NCBI GenBank assembly: GCA_963708235.1
Contig: OY970200.1
Location: 372,001 to 436,000, forward strand
Source: G963708235 sp963708235
GTDB lineage: Bacteria > Actinomycetota > Acidimicrobiia > Spongiisociales > UBA5794
Direction of reading: 5' to 3'
Length of the DNA stretch: 64,000 nt
Numbering within the stretch: the stretch's first letter is position 1; every line of letters starts with the position of its first letter. The translations under genes were made by a program, and so were the position numbers. Under the pieces are notes generated by a model. That model worked only from the letters and a program-made list of their open reading frames with translations, was not told the origin of the DNA and searched no databases. This document shows, piece after piece, positions 24,324-34,206 of this stretch.

Positions 24324-27300
24324 ATGACATCACGCAAGCCGACGAAGCGGGTGACGCGTCGCGTCATCGATGTGGAAGCCGAGCGGTTCGCCGCCGGATG
24401 GCGATTGATCCCGGACATCCTGGTCGCCGCCGGGGCCCCCAACCCGCCAAAGCAGCCGACCGTGGTGGTCGATGTGGTTCGACCGTCGGACCTCGTTGCC
24501 TTCACCGTCGAGGGCTACGACGTGGAGTTGGTCTCCGGCGCCAATCCCGAGCTGCGTCCCAAAGCGGGAGCCAAGGCGCGGCTGCTGGTCCGTCTCGCCT
24601 TCCAGCATCTTGCTGAACGAGCCATCTACGAGGCGGCGGCACTGGTTCCCAAGGAGAGCGATCCGGCCAGCCCTCCGGTGCTCCAGCCCGCCGGCGACAA
24701 CGAGAACACCCGGCCGATCCCGCCGATCCAGGCCCTCCCGGCCCGCGGCAGCCGCATCGTGCTCGACTTCCCTGCCGGCGAGACCGTCCCCTTCACCGTC
24801 GCCGGGATCCTCGACGCCATCCGCCGCCTCCCGATGGTGGTCCACCCGTTGGCGTTACCGCGTCAGGCCACGGTCACCATCCCCTCGGTCGGACCGTTCT
24901 ATCAGCTCCCCGGCGGGTTGGTCGCCAGCCTCGGTGAGCAGGGTCTGGTGGTGTCGAAAGCGCCGGCCAAGTTGGAGCTCCACGATCCGAAAACCGCTAC
25001 CGGTCTGGCCGCACTGGCGAGGGACCAGCGGCAGCTCCGCGGCATCCTCACCGCCACGGCGGGCACGGCGGTGCGCACCGCCGCTCCTGACGACCCCGCA
25101 TCCACCCACGTCGTCTCCATCGGTGATGTCCGGCACGATTTCGTCTCGATCGTCGGCACGGACGGACTGGTTCGCCCCGACCAGATCTTCCGGGTGCGCA
25201 CCGCCGCCAAGATGAGCCGACCTCCCGAGCAACTCGAAACCGCCATCGAGGCGCCGTTCCGTCTCGTCATCAGTCCCAGCCATCTCGGGGGCTGGTCCCA
25301 CGCCATCGAACCGGTCGGCGCCGACGGAGCACCCCATCGGGTGGAACTGTGGCACAGCCGGCTCGGGGTCCGGGTCGAAACCTCCGAAGGGGTGTCGGTC
25401 GACGAGCGGGCCGCCACCCAACGGATCGTCCGCGCCGTGTGGACCCGCGACCGGGAACGCTACCCCGAGTGGGACAGCAGTTCCTTCGAAGCGCCCCACG
25501 ACGATCTCCCCTTCCGCACCTCGCTCGACGGCGCCGATCGCCACATGTTGGTGCGGCAGAGCTCCGAGACCTGGCTGGGGAGGCGGGGGACGACCATCCC
25601 GCCGCGGCCCGTTGCCGCCGAAGGGCTGTGGCTGTCCAGTCTGGGTGCCTGGCTCGATCTCCACGGATCCTGGGACACCAAGCCGTACTCCGGGGCGACA
25701 CCGGGGATGCAGTCGATCCTGCACTGGGACCACATCGCCCCGATGGGGCGTGACCAGTACGTCCGTGTCGTCTACCCGGGCTACCTCTACCCGTTCGGTC
25801 ACTCGGCCACCCTGGTCAAGGTCACCGAGCGCAAGATGAAGGACGCCGCTCCGTCGGTGGCCGGGCTGTACCAGCGGATGTTCATCGTGGTCGGTGAACC
25901 GAGCCGCGACTACGACGCCCGCAACCTCCCGTTCAACAGGGTGCGCATCGCCCCGCTGGTCACCCCGACCATCGATCCACCGGGCAACGCCCAGAACAGC
26001 TTCTTCTGGCCCAGGGTCGGGGGCGCCGACTTCCGTTGGATCCTCCACACCGTCGACAAGGAGGGCCGTCCGGTGCGGCTGGTCACCCCGCTGCTGTGGG
26101 TCGCCGAGCACTACCAGCAGTTCGCCACGGTCGACACCACCTACGCCAACCATGCCAACCGTAAGGTCGACGCCATGGGCCAGGACGTCGCCTACGCCCC
26201 GGTGGCACGCGGTGGCGACACCGTGACCCCCACCACCGAACTGCGTTTCCTCGGGGCTGCACAGCAGGGCACCTCGGTGCCGCGTCTCGGTGACGCCGAC
26301 GTCACCCTCCCCGCCGTCCAGAACCTGTCACCGGTCGGCACCGTCAAGATCTCCTACAACCAGACGTACCTCACCCACGGCATGGGCGGTTCCGCCAACG
26401 TCGGGGAGGTGTGGGCCGACGTCACCGGGGCGCCGCCGCTGTCGTTCGGGGGGAGCCCCACCGCCGGATCGGACAAGGCCGGAGGGTTCATGCAGCCCGA
26501 CCTGCCGATCCGGGCGCTGTCGCGGGTCAAGGGCACCGTCGGAGACGCCGCCAAGACGGCCACCGGCGATTTCGACCCGGCAGCGTTCCTGTCGGGAGCA
26601 CTCCCCAAGCTGTTCGGGCTGGTGCCGCTCGTCGATCTTCTCGCCGCCGTCGGTGTCGACCTCTCCGATGCCCCCAGTGTCGTCTCCGAGGCGCTCGACC
26701 GGATCGAGGGTTTCCTCTCCGACCTGGAACGCGCCAAACAGGCGGCCCTCGACGCCGTCGACGAGGCGGATCGGCTGGTCGAACGGGCTCAGGGCAAGGC
26801 CAACGAGTTGGTCGCCCAGGCCCAGGCCGCCAAACAGGCCGCCAACGACCTTGCCTCGCTGGTCGAGAACGCCGTCGACGACGTCATCGCCGTCATCTCA
26901 TCTCTCGGCGCCGCCACCCAGTCGGCGGTCGAGTCGGCGCTGGCGAGCCCGCTGCACGCGCTGGGGACCGCCGTCGCCAAGATGCGCCAGGTGGCGCCGC
27001 AGATGCCGCCGCTGTTGCGCAAGCAGCTCGACAAGCTGGCAGATGTTCTCGATGCGGCCCTGACGGCCGCCGATCTGCTCGATGACATCTTCCGGTTCCT
27101 CCACGGGCTCGCCACCAGCGGGGTGCAGGGGAGTTTCCGCTTCGACTGGACGCCGCGGATCGGTTCATGGCCCAGCGCTGCCAATCCGGTTCTCGAGGTG
27201 CGTCCCGACAGCCTGGTGCTTGCGGTGGAGGGACGGGCCGCCGGTAAGGGTCCGATGGGGGTCGAGGTGCTCGCCGAGCTGCGGGACTTCACCCTGCATC

Positions 27301-28130
27301 TGCTTCCCGGCGAGCCCCTGGTCCGCTTCAAGTTCGACCACCTCTCGTTCAAGGCCGGGTCGTCGGGCAAGGCCGAGGTCGACGTCGTACTCAACGAGAT
27401 CGAGTTCGTCGGGTTCCTCTCCTTTGTCGAGGTTCTCAAGGACCTGATCCCATTCGACGGGTTCTCGGACCCACCTTTCCTCGATGTCAGCCCGGAGGGT
27501 CTCAGCGCCGGATTCACGTTGGCGCTCCCCAATGTTGCGGTAGGGGTCTTCAACCTGTCCAACATCTCGCTCGGCGCCGACCTGCGCGTCCCCTTCCTCG
27601 GCGATGTGGTCACCGTCGGGTTCAACTTCTGCACCCGGGAACGGCCGTTCACGCTGGCGGTGTTGTTCATCGGCGGTGGCGGATGGTTCCTGATGCGGCT
27701 GTCGCCCAACGGGCTCGAGGTGCTCGAGCTGGGTCTGGAGGCCGGGGCGACGCTCTCGGTGGACTTCGGTGTCGCCTCGGGTTCGATCTCGGCGATGATC
27801 GGCGTCTACCTCCGGCTCGAAGGTGACGGCGGATCGCTCACCGGCTACTTCCGGCTCCGTGGCGAGGTCGACGTGCTGGGATTGATCTCGGCGTCCATCG
27901 AGCTGTACCTGTCGTTGGAGTACGACTTCCCGACCGGGAAGATGATCGGCGAAGCCAGCCTCACCATCAAGGTCGAGGTGTTCATCTTCTCCGGATCGGT
28001 CACCATCCGCTGTCAGCGCAGGTTCGCCGGTTCCAACGGTGACCCCAACTTCCTCGAGGTGATGGGGATGGAACCCGATGGCAGCTCACCCGCATGGTCC
28101 GACTACTGCCTCGCCTTTGCTGGAGCGTGA
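24324..28130 (+). CDS. Giant uncharacterised protein 1 (1268 aa)
   Basis: I do not recognise the family. No signal peptide or membrane helix is seen. The N-terminal 780 residues are mixed alpha/beta without known motifs; W-rich stretches occur (HLGGWSHAIEP, WLSSLGAWLDLHGSW). Residues about 795-865 form an Ala/Glu-rich helix with coiled-coil character (LERAKQAALDAVDEADRLV). From about 925 the sequence is a long run of alternating beta strands (LVLAVEGRAAG, GATLSVDFGVASGSISAMIG, ASIELYLSLEYDF). ATG 24324 follows GAGGG and the downstream sequence is uniform; the frame is open to 24108. The next giant gene starts 3 bases after the stop, so the two are co-translated and probably form one complex. 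Confidence 0.85.
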   Translation: MTSRKPTKRVTRRVIDVEAERFAAGWRLIPDILVAAGAPNPPKQPTVVVDVVRPSDLVAFTVEGYDVELVSGANPELRPKAGAKARLLVRLAFQHLAERAIYEAAALVPKESDPASPPVLQPAGDNENTRPIPPIQALPARGSRIVLDFPAGETVPFTVAGILDAIRRLPMVVHPLALPRQATVTIPSVGPFYQLPGGLVASLGEQGLVVSKAPAKLELHDPKTATGLAALARDQRQLRGILTATAGTAVRTAAPDDPASTHVVSIGDVRHDFVSIVGTDGLVRPDQIFRVRTAAKMSRPPEQLETAIEAPFRLVISPSHLGGWSHAIEPVGADGAPHRVELWHSRLGVRVETSEGVSVDERAATQRIVRAVWTRDRERYPEWDSSSFEAPHDDLPFRTSLDGADRHMLVRQSSETWLGRRGTTIPPRPVAAEGLWLSSLGAWLDLHGSWDTKPYSGATPGMQSILHWDHIAPMGRDQYVRVVYPGYLYPFGHSATLVKVTERKMKDAAPSVAGLYQRMFIVVGEPSRDYDARNLPFNRVRIAPLVTPTIDPPGNAQNSFFWPRVGGADFRWILHTVDKEGRPVRLVTPLLWVAEHYQQFATVDTTYANHANRKVDAMGQDVAYAPVARGGDTVTPTTELRFLGAAQQGTSVPRLGDADVTLPAVQNLSPVGTVKISYNQTYLTHGMGGSANVGEVWADVTGAPPLSFGGSPTAGSDKAGGFMQPDLPIRALSRVKGTVGDAAKTATGDFDPAAFLSGALPKLFGLVPLVDLLAAVGVDLSDAPSVVSEALDRIEGFLSDLERAKQAALDAVDEADRLVERAQGKANELVAQAQAAKQAANDLASLVENAVDDVIAVISSLGAATQSAVESALASPLHALGTAVAKMRQVAPQMPPLLRKQLDKLADVLDAALTAADLLDDIFRFLHGLATSGVQGSFRFDWTPRIGSWPSAANPVLEVRPDSLVLAVEGRAAGKGPMGVEVLAELRDFTLHLLPGEPLVRFKFDHLSFKAGSSGKAEVDVVLNEIEFVGFLSFVEVLKDLIPFDGFSDPPFLDVSPEGLSAGFTLALPNVAVGVFNLSNISLGADLRVPFLGDVVTVGFNFCTRERPFTLAVLFIGGGGWFLMRLSPNGLEVLELGLEAGATLSVDFGVASGSISAMIGVYLRLEGDGGSLTGYFRLRGEVDVLGLISASIELYLSLEYDFPTGKMIGEASLTIKVEVFIFSGSVTIRCQRRFAGSNGDPNFLEVMGMEPDGSSPAWSDYCLAFAGA

Positions 28131-28133
28131 AGA

Positions 28134-31100
28134 ATGGCCACCGAACAGTTTCACGTCGTCGTCCTTCCCCACTCCAGAGCCGTCGACGCCGAGTTCCACG
28201 TCTCGCTCCTGATCGCACCCGACCTGACCCCGGACAAGAGCGTCGCCAGACTCAACAGCTTCACCCACTTCCCGCACTGGCCCAAGGTGCTGCGTGACGC
28301 CAGTGAGATCGTGCTCTCCGATCAGGCCGGGGTCATCGCCTGCAAGGCACGGCTCGATGTGCTCGACACCGACCTGTGGCACGCCGTGTTTCCACCGAAG
28401 ACACCGGTGCGGCGCCGCAACCTCCCGGACTGGTCGGAGCGGTACTGGCGGACGTTCCCTGCCGCCGAGATCCACGACACGGCGAAGCTGTTCCATGCCA
28501 TGGCGATGTTCACCGATCCGGTGTCGCCGCCCGCCCCGAGCGCCCACCCGTTGACGACGTTGCTGGGCAGACTCGGTGTCGAAACACCCCGGGGTGGCTA
28601 CGACGAATCGCATTTCACCGCCCGATTCGACGAGATCCTCGGCGAGGGTGGGCACCGCATGTCGCTTGCGGCCATCGAGAAGATGGCCGAGAGCCAGGAA
28701 GATCCGATGATGCGGATCGCCATCCAGCTTCATCGGGCTCGACGTTTCTACGAGCGACCGGAGAACCAGTCGGCCTATCAGGAACGCCCCGACGAGGGGG
28801 TCACCCCGACGTCACCGCCGCGACCCGATCCCGACTTCCATGAGCGCTGTGCCCTCCTTGCCGACCATCCCGGTCTGCAACGGCGGCTGGGACTTGTCAT
28901 CGACCTGGTCGCCGACGACCCCAACCGGTTCGCCGACAGTCAGTGGCTCGCCGCCACCATCGTTCCCCGTGGCGATACCGCCGCCGCCCGCTCCCCCCGC
29001 ACCCGGTGCGCCGTCTCCGGGGAGGACCTGGTGACGGTGCCCGCCGGCGAGGATTGGCACGGGGGGCGACTCCGCCTGGGTGATGTCGAGCGCTACTCGG
29101 TTCTCGATCTCGATCCCGACGGATCGGCGCTCAAGCTGGAACGCTTCCTGTGGACCCTGCCCCGCCTCCGTGCGGTCGAGCGAAACGGCGATCCGGTTCA
29201 CGCCGCACCGACGGCCCTGCGCTCGCTCGGGTTCACCGTCGTCCGGCGCCGCCGGGCGGTCGACACCCAACAGAAGATGTCGCGTCAGCTCCAGATCGGG
29301 ACGCAGCTTGCCGGGGCCGCCCCGCCGTTGCTCACCACCGAGGACGTGATGCAGGGGCTGCGGGTCGAGGTGTGGGACGACTCGGTCAAGTCGTGGTATT
29401 CGCTGCACCGACGGCTGGTCACCGCCGAGGTACTCGATCATGGTGTCGTCGCCGAGGATGTCCCGGAGGACGGATTCATCCAGGGCGCCACCGCCACCGA
29501 GAACGGCGACGTGGCCAACGCCCCGGTCCATGTCCACGAGGGCGTGTTCGGCTGGGAGGGGTGGAGCCTGGCGGCTCCGAAGCCGGGAAAGCGGGTCCGT
29601 CACGAGGACGGCAATGAGGTGGTCGAGGATCCAGACACCGACCCGGATCCGGTGACGCCGGTGGTGATCCACACCCGTGTCGAGCCGGGAACGCTGCCCA
29701 GGCTGCGCTACGGGCGTTCCTACGCATTCCGGGCATGGGGTGTCGACCTCGCCGGCAATGTCCGGCCCCACCCCATCGGCCCGCCGCCACCGCCCCCGGC
29801 CGCAGTCGCAGCGGCGGTGAGTGCGGCGGCGTCGTCATTGTCGGCGGTGACCGCCGCCCCGAAGGGTCTGGTGCCGTTGCTCCGTGGCGAGACGGCGGCT
29901 GCGGTTCTGCAGCGCGGGCTGATCGCCAGGGAGGAGGCGACCGAGGCCGGAACGATCGAAGCCGGCACGATCGGGGACCTGCACCTGATCGGAGAACACC
30001 GAATCGAGCAGGCGGTGCTGCAACGGCTGACGGTGAGGCGCGGAGGACTCGAATCCGAGGGGCGGTCCGGGACATCGGTGGACCGGGCGTCCCAGGTGAC
30101 CCGTCGCTTCGGCGAGGTCATCGCCGACCAGGAGCAGCCGTTTCTGGTGTCGACGGCGATCATCGACACCGACATGCTGGCGCGCGCCATCGGCGGCGCC
30201 ATCCCGACCGGGACCGTCGAGGTGGCGGCGGCGATCTCCACGGTCACGCCGCTGCGACCGTTCCTGCGTTGGGACCCGGTCGAACCTCCGGCGATGGTGT
30301 CCCGCCACCGGTACACCGCAGGGGAATCGCTGCGGCAGGTGGTGCTGCGGTCGGGCGTGACCCAGGACCTCGAGACCCTCGAGATCACCGTGACCGCCCC
30401 TGCCGACTACGCCGCCGCTTTCCCCCAGTACGGGTACCTCGCCACCGCCGAACGCCACCTGGTTCCACCGAAAACCAGCCAGAGCGCCTCCGAACTGCAC
30501 GGCGCCTTCGACGACGCCATCGGTTCCACCGACCCTGCGGACCATGCCCGCCTGTTGGCGGTGGCGCTGCGCGAATCGGGCACGCTGTTCGATGTCGATG
30601 TGGTGCGTCTCGACGATCCCACCCAGCGTGATCCGCAGCCCGGGATCGAGCTTGCCAACGACCCGACCGTGCCACCCTCCGAGCTCGCCAAGCGAACGTT
30701 GCCGATCCCCCAGGGTGAGGCGCCCGTTCCCGGGCAGTACATCATCCACGACGTCGACCAGCTCCGGCTGCCCTACCTGCCCGACGTCATCGGACGGGGA
30801 ATCTCCCTGGTGTTCCCCGAAGCGGGCCGTGACCGCCAGCTCGGGGCGCTCTTCGGTACCGAGGGGTTCACCGCACGATGGGAAGGGGACTGGCCGGAGC
30901 GCGATCCCTTCCGCATGGTGCTCCACGGCACCGACCATCTCGAAGGACGACTCGATGACACGGTCCTCTCCATCGGCCTGCCGCCCGGTGACATCCAGAA
31001 ATTCCGTCTGTCGTCGTCGCTCGACCGGGTCGACCTCGATCTGCTCGGCGTGTGGCGGATGCTCCCCGAGTTGATCCGCCAGGACGAGACCGTTGCCGAA

Positions 31101-32708
31101 GCGGCAGCCGACGGGTGGATGTGGTGGCTCACCCCGTTCGAGGACGTCTCCCTGGTCCATGCCGTTCCCCGCCCCTTGGAGGCGCCCCGACCGACTTCGA
31201 TGATCGCCGTCCGTCTCGCCAAAGGCACCACCGAGGTGGTCCTGGTCGGAGGCGTCGATGTCCACGGACCGAGCACCGAGCAGCTCACCGCCGAAGCGGC
31301 ATGGGTCGACCCGGTGGACGACCTCAGTCTTCCCGCACCCGAGAACCGCAGGTCGAGCGGGATCGCCTTCACCACCCCGATCCGCCCCGAGGAGGATCTG
31401 GCGGTGGTCACCGGTGTCGCCCAGGATGTGTCGGTCAACGTCCCCGGGGCCGGACCGGTCTGGTTCCACCGGGCGTTCCATCAGCTCGGCGACACCCGGC
31501 ACCACACCATCCGCTACCGGTTCCGGGCGTCGACCCGGTTCCGTGAGTACTTCGACGCCGAGGCACTGACCCCGGGCGGACCGCTCGACCCCGCCGATCC
31601 GGAGACCCCGGTCGATGACGGTCAGAGCGTGGTCGGCCCGGTGGTCGAGTTGTCAGTCCCCAGCTCGGCGATTCCCGCCGCTCCGATCGTCCACTCGGTG
31701 GTCCCGTTGTTCCGTTGGGACCAGGGGACCGAACCGGAGCAACCGGTGGGGTTCCGCCGCCGACGTCGCGCCGGGGTCCGCATCTACCTGGAACGTCCCT
31801 GGTATTCGTCGGGGGAGGGGGAGCTGCTCGGGGTGGTGCTGGCGCCCGGCGGCAACGACGCCGCTCTCGACAAGATCGTCAGCCAGTGGGGTTCCGATCC
31901 GGTGTGGCAGTCGGCGCCGGTCCCCAATCGGGCGATGTTCCTGCAGCTCGACAACCTGCTGCGCGCCGTCGGATTCGACGACCGCCCGGGTGATGCCCTC
32001 CCGGTGGTGGCCCCGGCGACGCTGCCGCTGGCCACCCAGCCCGGGTCCCCCGATGTCACCGTGCTCGGTTACCGCCCGCAGTACAGCGTCGAGCGGGGCA
32101 TGTGGTACGTCGATGTCGCCATCGACCCGGGCAGCACCTTCTGGCCGTTCGTCCGGCTCTCGGTGGTCCGCTACCAGCCCGACAGCATCGCCGGGTGCCA
32201 TCTGTCGGCGCCGGTCCGTTGCGACTTCATCCAACTCACCCCGGAACGCACCACCAGTGTCGCCCGTACCGATGTGCGCCATGTCCGGGTGGTGGTCAGC
32301 GGCGCCGTCGGGGTCCGTCAGCCACCGACGCCGGCCGCTCCGACCTTCCCGCAGAGCGTCGAAGCCCTGGCGGCGGCGGTGGCGGCCAACCGCAAGGTGG
32401 TTGCCCGGCTGCAGCGTCGCGATCCGCAGCTTCCCACCGATCTCGGCTGGGACACCGTGGCGGTCACCGAGCTGGTGGTGCGCGGCCGCGGTCGCAACGA
32501 TTTCGAGGCGGCATGGGTGGGGTCCCTGGAAGCACCCGAGGACATCCCGTTGCACCGTCCCGGAGACAACCCGGACTGGCGGGTCACCGTCGAGGAATGG
32601 GAACGCCTCCCCGGCGACCCGGCCACCCTCGGCGCCACGGCTACGATCGCCGCCCCGCCCCCGGTGTGGGAGCAGCGGTTGATCTACGCCGACGAGATCC
32701 CGCTGTAG
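28134..32708 (+). CDS. Giant uncharacterised protein 2 (1524 aa)
   Basis: I do not recognise the family. It begins MATEQFHVVVLPHS, followed by HVSLLIAPDLTP and FTHFPHWPKVL, with no signal peptide or membrane helix. A fibronectin-III-like strand pattern (YAFRAWGVDLAGN) lies near residue 525, just before a proline run near 546. A second such segment (IRYRFRASTRFREYF) lies near 1125. The segment FWPFVRLSVVRYQPDSI near 1340 resembles a motif I associate with other very large uncharacterised bacterial proteins, which I cannot verify. The layout suggests stacked beta domains, as in a structural or scaffold protein. It is in one operon with protein 1; an SLH-anchored hydrolase gene follows after about 80 bases. 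Confidence 0.85.
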   Translation: MATEQFHVVVLPHSRAVDAEFHVSLLIAPDLTPDKSVARLNSFTHFPHWPKVLRDASEIVLSDQAGVIACKARLDVLDTDLWHAVFPPKTPVRRRNLPDWSERYWRTFPAAEIHDTAKLFHAMAMFTDPVSPPAPSAHPLTTLLGRLGVETPRGGYDESHFTARFDEILGEGGHRMSLAAIEKMAESQEDPMMRIAIQLHRARRFYERPENQSAYQERPDEGVTPTSPPRPDPDFHERCALLADHPGLQRRLGLVIDLVADDPNRFADSQWLAATIVPRGDTAAARSPRTRCAVSGEDLVTVPAGEDWHGGRLRLGDVERYSVLDLDPDGSALKLERFLWTLPRLRAVERNGDPVHAAPTALRSLGFTVVRRRRAVDTQQKMSRQLQIGTQLAGAAPPLLTTEDVMQGLRVEVWDDSVKSWYSLHRRLVTAEVLDHGVVAEDVPEDGFIQGATATENGDVANAPVHVHEGVFGWEGWSLAAPKPGKRVRHEDGNEVVEDPDTDPDPVTPVVIHTRVEPGTLPRLRYGRSYAFRAWGVDLAGNVRPHPIGPPPPPPAAVAAAVSAAASSLSAVTAAPKGLVPLLRGETAAAVLQRGLIAREEATEAGTIEAGTIGDLHLIGEHRIEQAVLQRLTVRRGGLESEGRSGTSVDRASQVTRRFGEVIADQEQPFLVSTAIIDTDMLARAIGGAIPTGTVEVAAAISTVTPLRPFLRWDPVEPPAMVSRHRYTAGESLRQVVLRSGVTQDLETLEITVTAPADYAAAFPQYGYLATAERHLVPPKTSQSASELHGAFDDAIGSTDPADHARLLAVALRESGTLFDVDVVRLDDPTQRDPQPGIELANDPTVPPSELAKRTLPIPQGEAPVPGQYIIHDVDQLRLPYLPDVIGRGISLVFPEAGRDRQLGALFGTEGFTARWEGDWPERDPFRMVLHGTDHLEGRLDDTVLSIGLPPGDIQKFRLSSSLDRVDLDLLGVWRMLPELIRQDETVAEAAADGWMWWLTPFEDVSLVHAVPRPLEAPRPTSMIAVRLAKGTTEVVLVGGVDVHGPSTEQLTAEAAWVDPVDDLSLPAPENRRSSGIAFTTPIRPEEDLAVVTGVAQDVSVNVPGAGPVWFHRAFHQLGDTRHHTIRYRFRASTRFREYFDAEALTPGGPLDPADPETPVDDGQSVVGPVVELSVPSSAIPAAPIVHSVVPLFRWDQGTEPEQPVGFRRRRRAGVRIYLERPWYSSGEGELLGVVLAPGGNDAALDKIVSQWGSDPVWQSAPVPNRAMFLQLDNLLRAVGFDDRPGDALPVVAPATLPLATQPGSPDVTVLGYRPQYSVERGMWYVDVAIDPGSTFWPFVRLSVVRYQPDSIAGCHLSAPVRCDFIQLTPERTTSVARTDVRHVRVVVSGAVGVRQPPTPAAPTFPQSVEALAAAVAANRKVVARLQRRDPQLPTDLGWDTVAVTELVVRGRGRNDFEAAWVGSLEAPEDIPLHRPGDNPDWRVTVEEWERLPGDPATLGATATIAAPPPVWEQRLIYADEIPL

Positions 32709-32786
32709 ATCCCGCACGGCCCGCAACCGAGTGTCGAGATCGGCCGCCGCATCGAAGCGGAGCGTCGGGCGGTGGTACGTTGCCCC

Positions 32787-34193
32787 ATGATCATCACCAT
32801 GACGACCCGGTCCGCAGCCCGTCGGCTGGTGGTGATGGCGGTGATCGCGTCGTTCGTGTTTGCCGTCGTACCGGCGGCGTCGGCCACCGCCACCTCGGTG
32901 CCGGCACCGTCGTGTCGTGACCACGACCCGTTCACCGCCGGGCTGTCCCAGCGACTTGCCGCCGATTACCCGAACCGGCGTTTCAGCGCCTCCGTGTACG
33001 ACCAGCGCACCGGATGTCACTATCACCTCAACCGGTCGACCCGGATCACCACCGCCTCGGTGTTCAAGATCGAGGTGATGGCAGGGGTGCTGCGTCGAGC
33101 ACAGCTCGAGGGGCGCAAGGTCACCGCATCGGAATGGGACCAGATGGTCCCGATGATCACGCAGAGCGCCAACCCGCCCACCAGCTCGCTCTACCTGTCG
33201 CTGGGCGGGATGAACGGGTTCGACCCCATCCACCGCGCCTTCGGACTCACCGAGACCTCGCTCCCCCCGCCCAAGTGGGGGGCTACGGTGACCTCTGCCG
33301 CCGATCAGGTGAAGCTGATCCGTCAGGTGCTCCTCGGGGAGTTCGGGCCGCTCACCGCAGACAGCCGGGCGCTGGCATGGAAGCTGATGACCTCGGTGGT
33401 GCCGTCACAGCAGTGGGGGATCTCCGCCGGTCTCCCCAACCGTTGGCGGTTCGCCCTCAAGAACGGGTTCTACCCGCTCGGTGGCGGCGGGTGGCGGATC
33501 AACACCGCCGGATTCGTCGAGGATCTCGCCGGAGCCGGTTACGCCGTGGTGATCCTGTCGGACGGATGGCCCACCGAGGCGGCCGGGATCCGAGCGGTCG
33601 AGACCATCGCCACCGAGATCAACACCGTGCTGGCGCCACTCAGCGCCCCACCCGGGATCCCCTATGTCGACGTCGCCGCCGACGACTGGTTCTACGAGTC
33701 GGTGGTCTGGGCCCACGAGTCCGGGGTGACCAAGGGCGCCTCGGCGATCACCTTCGACCCGCTGTCATCGCTGACCCGCGGCCAGATGGCGGCGTTCCTG
33801 GTGCGTGCCTTTGCCCTCCCCAAGATCTCCGGACCGAAACGGTTCACCGACACCACCGGGTCGATCTTCGCCGACGACATCGAACGTCTCGGCGCCGCCG
33901 GGATCACCCGGGGCTGTAACCCGCCCGCCAACACGCACTACTGCCCCGACCGCACCATCACCCGCGGGGAGATCGCCGCCATGGTGGCCCGCGCCCTCGA
34001 TCTCCCGAGGCCACCCCCCGGCGACCGCTTCACCGACGACAACTCCTCGGTGTTCGAATCCGACCTGGAACGCATGGCCGGCGCCGGTCTGCTCATCGGC
34101 TGCAACCCGCCCGCCAACACCCGGGTGTGCCCCACCACAAATGTCACCCGCGCCCAGATCGTGGTGATCCTGCACCGAGCATCGATGGATTGA
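32787..34193 (+). CDS. Exported serine hydrolase (class A beta-lactamase fold) with SLH domains
   Basis: A 468-aa exported protein with a signal peptide over about residues 1-34. The catalytic domain (about 45-285) has the three beta-lactamase-fold signatures: SxxK at Ser91-Lys94 (SVFK), SxN at 127-129 (SAN) and KxG at 225-227 (KNG). The KxG box reads KNG, not KTG, and there is no clear omega-loop ExxxN, so penicillin hydrolysis is doubtful; a peptidase or peptidoglycan role is as likely. From about residue 292 three S-layer-homology repeats follow, two containing GCNPPANT and CPD/CPT, which anchor the protein to cell-wall polymers. ATG 32787 is chosen; 32799 is an alternative. Confidence 0.88.
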   Translation: MIITMTTRSAARRLVVMAVIASFVFAVVPAASATATSVPAPSCRDHDPFTAGLSQRLAADYPNRRFSASVYDQRTGCHYHLNRSTRITTASVFKIEVMAGVLRRAQLEGRKVTASEWDQMVPMITQSANPPTSSLYLSLGGMNGFDPIHRAFGLTETSLPPPKWGATVTSAADQVKLIRQVLLGEFGPLTADSRALAWKLMTSVVPSQQWGISAGLPNRWRFALKNGFYPLGGGGWRINTAGFVEDLAGAGYAVVILSDGWPTEAAGIRAVETIATEINTVLAPLSAPPGIPYVDVAADDWFYESVVWAHESGVTKGASAITFDPLSSLTRGQMAAFLVRAFALPKISGPKRFTDTTGSIFADDIERLGAAGITRGCNPPANTHYCPDRTITRGEIAAMVARALDLPRPPPGDRFTDDNSSVFESDLERMAGAGLLIGCNPPANTRVCPTTNVTRAQIVVILHRASMD

Positions 34194-34206
34194 CCGCAAT
34201 CAGGGT

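Noticed and set aside
29835..31505. 556-codon open frame antisense to giant protein 2
   Set aside because: Composition typical of a shadow frame, with no motif, while the plus strand has uniform third-position GC bias.
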